Assembly (NCBI GenBank): GCA_041749815.1
Contig: JBGTAR010000244.1
Location: 1 to 17,797, forward strand
Source of the DNA: JAJTZA01 sp041749815
Lineage (GTDB): Bacteria > Verrucomicrobiota > Verrucomicrobiia > Chthoniobacterales > Terrimicrobiaceae
Reading direction: 5' to 3'
DNA: 17,797 nt
Made by a program: the position numbers and the translations under genes. This document shows, piece after piece, positions 8,207 through 14,709 of the stretch; within the stretch, counting starts at the first letter, position 1, and the number at the start of each line of letters is the position of its first letter. The notes under the pieces are model-generated. The model saw only the letters and a program-made list of their open reading frames with translations. It was not told where the DNA came from and did no database searches.

Positions 8207-8210
8207 GAAA

Positions 8211-8852
8211 TTAAAGTTGTCCGGCAGCCCACAAGAGACCACGAACGGTGAGGGTTTTGGCTGCTGGAAATTTTTCAAATTCGATGGGGTCATGTCCAAG
8301 GGATGAATAAAAGACCCTGCCGCTTCCCCATTTGCGGACCCATGCCACCGGCATGGTGGTATGACGCCCTTCGTGGATGTATTCCGTTTCCGCCAGAACG
8401 TGAACGGAAGGGTCCATCATCATGTAGTATTGCTCGGAGTTGTAGGGAAAAGCTCCCGGCAAGCCTTCGGTGATGGGGCTGGAAAAATCTTTGATTCGCA
8501 CGGTGTAATCTCCGACATGAGGATGCCCCACAAAATGACCCCCAACCATCCACTCGTATTCAAGGTTTCCGCGAAAGGCGTCGCCCATCCCCCCATGAAT
8601 ACCTGCCAAGTTCACACCGCCTCTCACGGCGCCAAGCAGACCATCGCTCTGCTCTTTGGTGAGTGAACCCATCGTCCAGCAGGGAAAAATCACGTCATAG
8701 GCTTTCAGCGCCGCCTCATCAGCAAGCGGATCAAGGGACGTCACGATCTCAGTTTCAAAGTTATGCTCGTGGAGAGCCTCAGAAAATAAATGGACGATTT
8801 TATCGGGCTGGTGACCATCCCAACCACCGGAGAGGAACAGAGCTTTTTTCAT
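8211..8852 (-). CDS. ThuA-domain protein
   Basis: A 213-residue protein with a glutamine-amidotransferase-like (flavodoxin-like) fold of the ThuA family. Seen: the N-terminal strand KKALFLSGG, GIHGGMG at 84-90 with H86, the His-rich GGHFVGHPHVGDY at 104-116, and the C-terminal VAWVRKWGSGRVFYSSLGHDP at 169-189 (typical ThuA ending). The frame extends upstream to 9098 but the extra residues resemble nothing and would overlap the divergent regulator, so the ATG at 8852 is chosen. It is the first gene of an operon with the Gfo/Idh oxidoreductase. ThuA proteins are linked to processing of 3-keto sugars made by the paired dehydrogenase; the precise reaction of this one is unknown. No signal peptide is visible. 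Confidence 0.88.
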   Translation of the reverse strand: MKKALFLSGGWDGHQPDKIVHLFSEALHEHNFETEIVTSLDPLADEAALKAYDVIFPCWTMGSLTKEQSDGLLGAVRGGVNLAGIHGGMGDAFRGNLEYEWMVGGHFVGHPHVGDYTVRIKDFSSPITEGLPGAFPYNSEQYYMMMDPSVHVLAETEYIHEGRHTTMPVAWVRKWGSGRVFYSSLGHDPIEFEKFPAAKTLTVRGLLWAAGQL

Positions 8853-8899
8853 AGGTTCTTGGTGATTCGTGACAATACACGCTTTGGCTTTTATTGTGG
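8853..8899. promoter_or_regulatory. Divergent promoter/operator region of thuA-type operon and AraC regulator
   Basis: Only 47 bases separate the two divergent start codons, so promoters must overlap or extend into the coding sequence. ACAATA (8872-8877) and TATTGT (8892-8897) form a 6-base inverted repeat spaced by 14, a possible regulator site. No clean -35/-10 pair was found. Control of the operon by the adjacent AraC protein is inference from position. Confidence 0.35.
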
Positions 8900-9742
8900 A
8901 TGAACGATTCGTCCAATAATATGGATTTTTTAACCAAACACTGGGCCCCCTACTCCCGCCGGCATCCCGGCGCATTCCCTCTCGTCTCTTCGGATTTTCT
9001 TTCCGAGAAAAACACCTGGGTGGATACCCGCTTCGACACCTGCAATTTTTCGATGATTCTTCGTGGTGAGGGCCAGTTTGTGAAAAACGGTAAAACATGG
9101 CTCGTGCAAGCCCCCTGCGTGATCACTCAATGGCCTGGGGAGTCAGCGAGCTATGGGCCCGGGCATGGATCTTGGACAGAATGGTATTTGATTTACCACC
9201 GAAAGGCATTCAAGCGTTTTCAAGAGTGTGGGTTGATCAACCCGATGAATCCCGTCTGGCCGATTGCGGATCCGGTTTCGCTGCATATTCACTTGGCAGA
9301 ATTTTCTGCCTTGGCGCGGGCCGTTGATCCGGCTTGGGTCGTGGACCGTGTGGACCGGCTTGCCGAACACGTCATTTTGGACACATGGCTCGCCCCCGGT
9401 GCTCCTTGGAAATCGGAGTCTGGAATTAGTGTCATCGCCACGGGGCTCCACGGGAACCTCTCAGCGAAATGGGATTTTGATCAACTTGCGGCAAAACACG
9501 GCTACTCCACCACAACGTTTCGCCGCCGCTGGATTGAGACATTTGGCACTCCGCCGGCAAAATACCTCGGACAGCTTCGAATGGCGGAAGCCTGCCGCCT
9601 GCTGGTGGAAACCACTTTACGCATCAAGGAAGTGGCGGCACTCATCGGATTTGATGATGCGCTCTATTTTTCCCGCCGATTCCATTTGGAAATCGGCCAA
9701 TCCCCCCGCAACTATCGCAAGACGTATCAGCTGAGAAATTGA
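8900..9742 (+). CDS. AraC/XylS-family transcriptional regulator
   Basis: A 280-residue regulator. Residues about 30-110 form a cupin-like sensor half (including SMILRGEGQFVKNGKTW and PCVITQWPGE). Residues about 181-275 form the paired helix-turn-helix domain: first HTH WDFDQLAAKHGYSTTTFRRRW at 181-201, second RIKEVAALIGFDDALYFSRRF at 231-251, then the classic GQSPRNYRK ending. It probably senses a sugar and activates the divergent ThuA/Gfo-Idh operon and perhaps the GH78 gene. The start is uncertain: a TTG at 8894, ATG at 8900 and ATG at 8921 are all in frame, with no decisive Shine-Dalgarno. The stop codon touches the 10-base palindrome that precedes the restriction endonuclease gene, so readthrough into that gene is possible. 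Confidence 0.9.
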   Translation: MNDSSNNMDFLTKHWAPYSRRHPGAFPLVSSDFLSEKNTWVDTRFDTCNFSMILRGEGQFVKNGKTWLVQAPCVITQWPGESASYGPGHGSWTEWYLIYHRKAFKRFQECGLINPMNPVWPIADPVSLHIHLAEFSALARAVDPAWVVDRVDRLAEHVILDTWLAPGAPWKSESGISVIATGLHGNLSAKWDFDQLAAKHGYSTTTFRRRWIETFGTPPAKYLGQLRMAEACRLLVETTLRIKEVAALIGFDDALYFSRRFHLEIGQSPRNYRKTYQLRN

Positions 9743-9750
9743 CATATGTC
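9741..9750. promoter_or_regulatory. Palindrome immediately upstream of the endonuclease start
   Basis: GACATATGTC is a perfect 10-base palindrome that ends one base before the ATG at 9751 and begins within the AraC stop codon. It sits where a repressor or structure would block translation or transcription of a restriction gene. It is unlike the TGTNNCAGGG half-sites of the methyltransferase promoter, so a separate factor, or no factor, may be involved. Confidence 0.35.
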
Positions 9751-10773
9751 ATGAAAAAGCCCCAGCATCTTCGCTTCGACTTGTGGAGCAATTTTATCGC
9801 AATGAGGTTTCAATTGGCCCATAGATCTCTGAGAATGGCTGAGAAAAGAGTTCTTAAAACACGCACACGCTACAGCATTGGCGAATGGTATGGCCGGGAT
9901 ATCTTTCGAATGGACCCAGAATCCAGGAGAGATTCGGCAAAACTTGAAATCGAAAGGGATGCAATTCTTGGAAAGCCATGTCCTTACCGCCCAAGCGGGT
10001 TTTGCAACAAGAAAGGTGGCGTCTGTACCCTGCGGCTTTATGAGCAACTGGGCAGTGCGATTGTTGCTGGGAAAGGCTCTCCTGTTGCGGTTTGTCCAAG
10101 CCGATTCTTTGAGGCAGGAATAATTCACCGCTGGGTTGGCGAGACGATTCTGGGGACGCCCAATCCGATTGTGTTATCCGAGATTGGCTTCTTGGATCGC
10201 CTCAAACCTGAGGATCATGTTACAGATGAGGAGGATAGCAACATGATCGGGCGTATTGACAATGTGTTACTTCATCCTGACAAACGACCTCTCGAGTGGT
10301 GTGCTCTTGAGATTCAGGCAGTTTATTTTTCAGGAAAGGCAATGCAGCATGAATTCAAAATGCTATCAAAATTTTCCGGGAACGAATTTCCTTATCCAGC
10401 TCAACATCGGAGACCAGATTGGCGGAGTTCAGGTCCCAAGCGACTGTTGCCTCAGCTTCAGACGAAAACGCCAACCATAAGAACGTGGGGTAAAAAGGTA
10501 GCCGTTGTCGTTGATGAACCGTTTTTTGAATCTCTCGTTGGAGTGGATCGCGAAAGACATTTGTCTAATGCTGAAATTGTGTGGTTCGTCGTAGGTTACG
10601 AACCAACAAAGACGGGCTGGAATTTAATTCCAAAAGACGTTGTCTTTACGAAACTAGAATCATCTATTAAAGCCCTTACCGGTGGAACTCCGCTTCCAAA
10701 AGAGAAATTCGAAGATCAACTGCTTAGTAAACTGCGGGTTTTATTCCCCAAAAGTCCGTTGCTCAGTGATTAA
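9751..10773 (+). CDS. NotI-family type II restriction endonuclease
   Basis: A 340-residue protein recognised as NotI-like. Four cysteines, C77, C85, C92 and C115, are arranged as CPYRPSGFC...GGVC...VAVCP, matching the iron-binding Cys4 site known in NotI. The catalytic core is GRIDNVLLHPD (D170) followed by WCALEIQAVYFSG with E187 and Q189, so the usual PD-(D/E)xK lysine is replaced by glutamine, as expected for this family. The product should cut double-stranded DNA in the cytoplasm. The ATG at 9751 is preferred; a TTG at 9739 that overlaps the AraC stop (TTGA) is an alternative adding four residues. The Shine-Dalgarno is weak. It ends exactly where the convergent methyltransferase gene ends. 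Base composition is lower in G+C than its neighbours, suggesting transfer. Because the partner appears to methylate adenine, the target is probably not the all-G/C NotI site; that is inference. Confidence 0.85.
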   Translation: MKKPQHLRFDLWSNFIAMRFQLAHRSLRMAEKRVLKTRTRYSIGEWYGRDIFRMDPESRRDSAKLEIERDAILGKPCPYRPSGFCNKKGGVCTLRLYEQLGSAIVAGKGSPVAVCPSRFFEAGIIHRWVGETILGTPNPIVLSEIGFLDRLKPEDHVTDEEDSNMIGRIDNVLLHPDKRPLEWCALEIQAVYFSGKAMQHEFKMLSKFSGNEFPYPAQHRRPDWRSSGPKRLLPQLQTKTPTIRTWGKKVAVVVDEPFFESLVGVDRERHLSNAEIVWFVVGYEPTKTGWNLIPKDVVFTKLESSIKALTGGTPLPKEKFEDQLLSKLRVLFPKSPLLSD

Positions 10774-11805
10774 TCAAGTTTGCAGCCAGCTTAAATCTCT
10801 GCCGATTAGCAACTCGTTCATTTTGGCATGGTGCGTATTTTTCATGGCAACCGGTTTCGCGTCGAATCCATGTTTTTCGGCCATACGCACAACCTCAGCA
10901 GTATTGTCGTAGCTCATTAGAAAGTCGCCCTTGCATTTCGCCATCTCAGAAAATAGCTTTTCGTGATCGACATCCCATGCAGCGTACAGACGACGCGCTG
11001 CAATTGTGTAAGGCGGATCGATGTAAAAACAGGTGTCCGTCTCCGATTGATGCTCGCGGATTAGCTTGAATGCATCCGTTTCGAGAAATGAAAACCGATG
11101 CCTTTTAAGGTTTATCTCACGTATTCGCCTAGCCAGCGTTTCCGGGTACCAGCGAGAATTAATGCCACGTCCATTCTCACCGGTTTTCACAAGACCAGCA
11201 CCAGGAGCCATGATGCCTCCTCGCTGCACCCTGTTTCGTAAAATAGTTTGAAAGGCAAGTTGACGTATCTCCTTGGGGGATGAGGAAAGGATATCACGGG
11301 CATTTTCTTCACTTAAAGAGAATGCTAGGATCTGTTTTGCTAGCCACTCAGCGTTTCCATTTAATATCACCTTCCAAACTGACGCAACACCTGGGTCGAG
11401 TTCGCTGAAGATGACATGGCTTGCCAGATTCTCAAAGCCAACAGTCAAACTCACGATACCTCCCCCAGCGAATGGCTCGACGAAGCATGAAGGCTTGGAT
11501 TTTTGTGAGTTTAACCAATCCCGGATGTAGGGTATCAACCAAGTTTTACCGCCTGGATACCTGAACGGACTTCTCTGTGGAATGCTGGATACATTCACTG
11601 GGTTCTTTGAACTATAAGCCACGCGCCGTGCAGGAAGCATCTCAAGCACAAGCGTGTCTCCATCTTCACGGATTCGATAGGACGAACTGTTGTCAATTTG
11701 CCGGGCAATTCGTATCAGGTCGCTAGAAAACTGCTCAGGGACGCGAATGACTGTGGTTTTCCCTGCCCTCCATTTGCCTGGATAAGTTGTGGAAGATACA
11801 GCCAT
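10774..11805 (-). CDS. D12-class DNA adenine-N6 methyltransferase with N-terminal RHH-like segment
   Basis: A 343-residue protein. Residues about 78-343 are a Dam-like D12-class methyltransferase: FRYPGGK at 81-87 and PFAGGG at 111-116 (SAM binding), DPPY at 263-266 (catalytic motif IV). It transfers methyl from SAM to adenine N6 at a specific site and would protect the host from the adjacent NotI-like nuclease. Residues about 11-57 are extra: KTTVIRVPEQFSSDLIRIAR at 16-35 has the strand-helix look of a ribbon-helix-helix DNA-binding unit, followed by a short strand (DTLVLEM). Proteins of this build may repress their own genes, and four half-sites lie just upstream. The ATG at 11805 has AGGG about 8 bases upstream, inside the operator palindrome. 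The stop codon abuts the endonuclease stop with no gap. Confidence 0.92.
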   Translation of the reverse strand: MAVSSTTYPGKWRAGKTTVIRVPEQFSSDLIRIARQIDNSSSYRIREDGDTLVLEMLPARRVAYSSKNPVNVSSIPQRSPFRYPGGKTWLIPYIRDWLNSQKSKPSCFVEPFAGGGIVSLTVGFENLASHVIFSELDPGVASVWKVILNGNAEWLAKQILAFSLSEENARDILSSSPKEIRQLAFQTILRNRVQRGGIMAPGAGLVKTGENGRGINSRWYPETLARRIREINLKRHRFSFLETDAFKLIREHQSETDTCFYIDPPYTIAARRLYAAWDVDHEKLFSEMAKCKGDFLMSYDNTAEVVRMAEKHGFDAKPVAMKNTHHAKMNELLIGRDLSWLQT

Positions 11806-11812
11806 AATCCAA

Positions 11813-11825
11813 CCCTGTAACAGGG
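11813..11825 (-). promoter_or_regulatory. Palindromic operator over the methyltransferase ribosome-binding site
   Basis: CCCTGTAACAGGG is a perfect inverted repeat (6-base arms, one central base) 7 bases upstream of the methyltransferase ATG. It contains the AGGG that best serves as Shine-Dalgarno. Both strands read TGTNNCAGGG, the half-site also found twice in the inverted repeat at 11841-11875. A TTGACA on the minus strand at 11840-11835 lies just upstream but has no good -10 partner. Confidence 0.6.
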
Positions 11826-11840
11826 TGACTGGAATGTCAA

Positions 11841-11875
11841 GTTATGTAACAGGGATATTTTCCCTGCAACATAAA
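11841..11875 (-). promoter_or_regulatory. Second inverted repeat with TGTNNCAGGG half-sites, likely promoter/operator
   Basis: Arms at 11841-11855 and 11861-11875 pair at 12 of 15 positions around a 5-base loop. TGTAACAGGG reads on the plus strand (11845-11854) and TGTTGCAGGG on the minus strand (complement of 11862-11871). On the minus strand, TTGCAG and TACATA, 15 bases apart, form a weak candidate promoter inside the arms. There is no T-run after the repeat in the ftsH direction, so an operator is favoured over an ftsH terminator. Confidence 0.5.
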
Positions 11876-11880
11876 TGTTC

Positions 11881-13926
11881 CTATGCCGGAGCGGGAGCGG
11901 CCAGGCCGCCGGGAGGCAGATCCTGTCCACGAATGGGTTCGTGGGCAGCCGGCGTTCCTTCTGCGGGAGGAGGCGGAATGGGTGGTGGTGCCTTTTCCTT
12001 GCGGGGAGGGTTCAGCAATCGTCCGTGTTGCAGGATCTCGTTGATTTGAACCGCATCGAGGGTTTCGAATTCGAGGAGGGCGTGGGCAATCACCTCGATT
12101 TTATCGCGATTGTCGAGGATGACTTTTTTAGCCCGCGCGTAGGCATCATCCACAAGTTTGCGAACCTCCCGGTCAATTTCCTGGGCCGTGGATTCACTGT
12201 AGTCACGTCCGCGGGACATGTCGCGGGCAAGGAACACATGATCTTCGTGTTCTCCGTACTCGACCATCCCCAATTTCTCGCTCATGCCCCACTCGCAGAC
12301 CATTTTGCGGGAGAGATGGGTCATTTGCTTGATATCGCCGGCAGCTCCATTCGAGACATCATTTGTAAAAAGCTCTTCGGCCACGCGTCCGGCGGCGGTC
12401 ACGGCGAGGTGATCCAGTGCTTCTTTGCGCTGGGTGGAGTATTTGTCGCCTTCGGGAAGAAACATTGTGGAGCCAAGGGAGTTTGCCCGGGGAATGATGG
12501 TCACCTTGTGAAGGGGATGGGTGTGTTCCAGAAGAACATTGACCAGGGCATGCCCGGCCTCGTGCCAGGCTGTGGAGACTTTTTCGCGATCGCTCATGGC
12601 AAGGCTGCGGCGTTCACGTCCCCAGCGCACTTTGTCGCGAGCTTCCTCCAACTCAAGGGCCGTGATGGCTTTGAGGCCTTTGCGGGCCGCAAGGAGGGCG
12701 GCTTCGTTGATGACGTTGGCGAGTTCAGCACCTGAGAATCCGGGGGTTCCCCGGGCAACCACCGCCCAATCCACATCCGCACCCACTTTGACTTTTTTGG
12801 CGTGAACATTGAGGATTTCCTCACGTCCGTTCACGTCGGGAAGGCTGACCGTGACTTGTCGGTCAAACCGTCCCGGACGGAGAAGCGCCGGATCCAACAC
12901 GTCGGGGCGGTTGGTGGCAGCAATAATGATCACCCCATCCTGGGTATCGAAACCATCCATCTCGACCAAAAGCTGATTGAGGGTTTGCTCACGCTCGTCA
13001 TGACCCCCGCCAAGTCCGTGACCACGGTGACGGCCCACGGCATCAATTTCATCGATAAAAATCAGGCAGGGCGCATTCTTTTTTCCCTGTTCAAACATAT
13101 CACGAACCCGGCTGGCACCGACGCCGACAAACATTTCCACGAAATCCGATCCGCTGATGGAGAAAAACGGGACATCCGCCTCACCGGCGATGGCGCGGGC
13201 AAGCAGGGTTTTGCCGGTTCCCGGGGAACCCACCATAAGGACACCTTTGGGGATTCTGCCTCCGAGTTTTTGAAACCTTTTGGGGTCCTTGAGAAACTCC
13301 ACCAGTTCACCAACCTCTTCCTTGGCCTCCTCGACACCAGCCACATCCTTGAAGGTGATCCGGTTTTTTTCTTTGGCCATCATTTTGGCTTTGCTTTTGC
13401 CAAAGGTCATGGCGCCCTTCCCTGCCATTTTGATCTGTGAGCGGAAGAAGAAATAAAGGATCACAAGGAAAAGAATAATGGGAAGGAACCCGATGAGGGT
13501 GGAGGCGAGGAGGTTCGACTCCGGTTTGATGGAGGGGGTGATGCCTGCGGCGCTGAAGGCCTCCTCAAGCTGCCGTCCATTAAAGGGCATATAAACAGGC
13601 GTGCGGAACTGGGTGACAACTTCCTCGCCGGTCTCCGCGCTTTTCTTTTTGAATGAGCCCGTGATGAACTGGGTGTTACGGCCTTCTTCGACAACAATCT
13701 CCACAGGATGATTCTCGCCGGTGAGTATTTGGCCGTCCTTGAGAAGTTGCTCAAATCTTGAGAATGGCAATTCCTCGGTTTGCTGAAAATTGCCGGTGCG
13801 GAAGAAGAAAGCTCCGCCGATCAGAGCAAGGGCGACAGCAAAAAGCACAAGTCCGCGCCAGTTAATTTGGGGTTCATTGCCACCCGGAGGTTTCTCTGGA
13901 GAAGGCTTGGGATTTTCGTCTGACAT
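11881..13926 (-). CDS. ftsH: ATP-dependent zinc metalloprotease FtsH
   Basis: A complete 681-residue membrane AAA+ protease. Order: cytoplasmic N-tail, membrane helix 1 (about 24-42), periplasmic domain (43-140), membrane helix 2 (about 141-161), AAA domain with Walker A GSPGTGKT at 233-240, Walker B IFIDEIDA at 289-296 and second region of homology NRPDVLDPALLRPGRFDR at 339-356, pore FVG at 266-268, then the M41 peptidase with HEAGH at 455-459 and third zinc ligand D531. It degrades damaged or short-lived membrane and cytosolic proteins as a hexamer. The C-terminal tail (about 640-681) is unusually rich in Pro and Ala. The start is supported by GAGG seven bases upstream (13937-13934 on the minus strand). 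It is divergent from the DUF2334 gene with a 36-base gap. Confidence 0.98.
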   Translation of the reverse strand: MSDENPKPSPEKPPGGNEPQINWRGLVLFAVALALIGGAFFFRTGNFQQTEELPFSRFEQLLKDGQILTGENHPVEIVVEEGRNTQFITGSFKKKSAETGEEVVTQFRTPVYMPFNGRQLEEAFSAAGITPSIKPESNLLASTLIGFLPIILFLVILYFFFRSQIKMAGKGAMTFGKSKAKMMAKEKNRITFKDVAGVEEAKEEVGELVEFLKDPKRFQKLGGRIPKGVLMVGSPGTGKTLLARAIAGEADVPFFSISGSDFVEMFVGVGASRVRDMFEQGKKNAPCLIFIDEIDAVGRHRGHGLGGGHDEREQTLNQLLVEMDGFDTQDGVIIIAATNRPDVLDPALLRPGRFDRQVTVSLPDVNGREEILNVHAKKVKVGADVDWAVVARGTPGFSGAELANVINEAALLAARKGLKAITALELEEARDKVRWGRERRSLAMSDREKVSTAWHEAGHALVNVLLEHTHPLHKVTIIPRANSLGSTMFLPEGDKYSTQRKEALDHLAVTAAGRVAEELFTNDVSNGAAGDIKQMTHLSRKMVCEWGMSEKLGMVEYGEHEDHVFLARDMSRGRDYSESTAQEIDREVRKLVDDAYARAKKVILDNRDKIEVIAHALLEFETLDAVQINEILQHGRLLNPPRKEKAPPPIPPPPAEGTPAAHEPIRGQDLPPGGLAAPAPA

Positions 13927-13962
13927 GATGTAACCTCAAGGATTACCATAGACCCGCCACGA

Positions 13963-14709
13963 ATGCAAACACGAGCCATCATCGTTTCCCTCCATGATGT
14001 GAGCCCACTCACATGGGCTCGGAGCAGGCAAATCATCAAGGATTTGGCGGCTGTGGGGATCACGGAGGTCTCGTTGTTAGTGATTCCGAATCATCATGCC
14101 AGGGCCCCCATGGCTGAAAACCCGGATTTTCAGGAATGGCTCCGGGCCCAAACCGGGATGGGGCATGAGATTGTGGCTCATGGATATTTCCATCAGCGAC
14201 CGAAAAAAGCCGGAGAGGGGCCATGGGAAAAATTCATCACAGGGTGTTACACCGCTGGCGAGGGGGAATTTTTTGATCTGACACAGCCCGAAGCCGATCA
14301 GCTTTTGCGTAAAGGCCTGAAGGACTTTCAAGACAGCGGACTGGCTCCCCGGGGGTTTATTGCTCCGGCGTGGTTGTTGGGAGACGTCGCGTTGGAATCC
14401 GTCCGCAGCGCGGGTTTCGAATACACAACATATTTGAATCGTATCCAACCCCTGAATGGTGTCCCTGCGGCCCGGTCGCAGAGTTTGGTGTGGAGTGTGA
14501 GGGCCGCCTGGCGCAGGGCCTTGAGTCTTGGCTGGAATCTCCTGCTCTCAAAGCGTCTAAAAAGCAACGGCGTGATGCGTGTTGGACTTCATCCCCCCGA
14601 TTGGGATCATCCCGCCATCCGGCATCAAATTCTCAGTCTCATTCGGAGTGAACTTGCCGGACGAACCGCCTTGACCTATGAACGGTGGCTTGAGAGTCCC
14701 CATTCATGA
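13963..14709 (+). CDS. DUF2334 / polysaccharide deacetylase-like protein
   Basis: A 248-residue protein with a NodB-like deacetylase fold. Motif 1 is SLHDVSP with H11-D12; motif 2 is AHGYFHQ with H73 and H77, the usual metal ligands; a late LHPPDWDHP at 209-217 supplies H210. No signal peptide is visible, so it acts in the cytoplasm or at the inner face of the membrane. The family removes acetyl groups from sugars in glycans or glycolipid precursors, but many DUF2334 members have no tested substrate. Its stop overlaps the start of the next gene by ATGA, so the two are translated together; the partner being a glycosyltransferase suggests one pathway for envelope glycan or glycolipid building. 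No strong Shine-Dalgarno precedes the ATG. Confidence 0.85.
   Translation: MQTRAIIVSLHDVSPLTWARSRQIIKDLAAVGITEVSLLVIPNHHARAPMAENPDFQEWLRAQTGMGHEIVAHGYFHQRPKKAGEGPWEKFITGCYTAGEGEFFDLTQPEADQLLRKGLKDFQDSGLAPRGFIAPAWLLGDVALESVRSAGFEYTTYLNRIQPLNGVPAARSQSLVWSVRAAWRRALSLGWNLLLSKRLKSNGVMRVGLHPPDWDHPAIRHQILSLIRSELAGRTALTYERWLESPHS

Larger units (their letters stand above)
9743..11880. other. Restriction-modification island
   Basis: The stretch between the stop of the AraC gene and the stop of ftsH holds only the endonuclease and methyltransferase genes and their control sites. It is richer in A+T than its flanks: hand counts give 21 and 19 G+C in 60 for 10321-10380 and 10621-10680, against 33 in 60 for 12901-12960 in ftsH. 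No transposase, integrase or clear target-site duplication was found, so the mode of acquisition is unknown. Confidence 0.6.

Noticed and set aside
8207..8299. Longer N-terminus for the Gfo/Idh protein starting at 8299
   Set aside because: The added 31 residues overlap the ThuA coding end and do not belong to the Rossmann domain; the ATG at 8206 fits operon spacing.
11835..11840. TTGACA upstream of the methyltransferase as a -35 box
   Set aside because: No acceptable -10 lies 15-19 bases downstream; the operator palindrome occupies that space.
11841..11875. Inverted repeat as the ftsH rho-independent terminator
   Set aside because: The stem has mismatches and is not followed by a T-run in the ftsH direction; the repeated half-site favours an operator.
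11875..13440. Plus-strand open frames of 286 and 212 codons
   Set aside because: Both are antisense to ftsH, which is complete and conserved; they reflect high third-position G+C.
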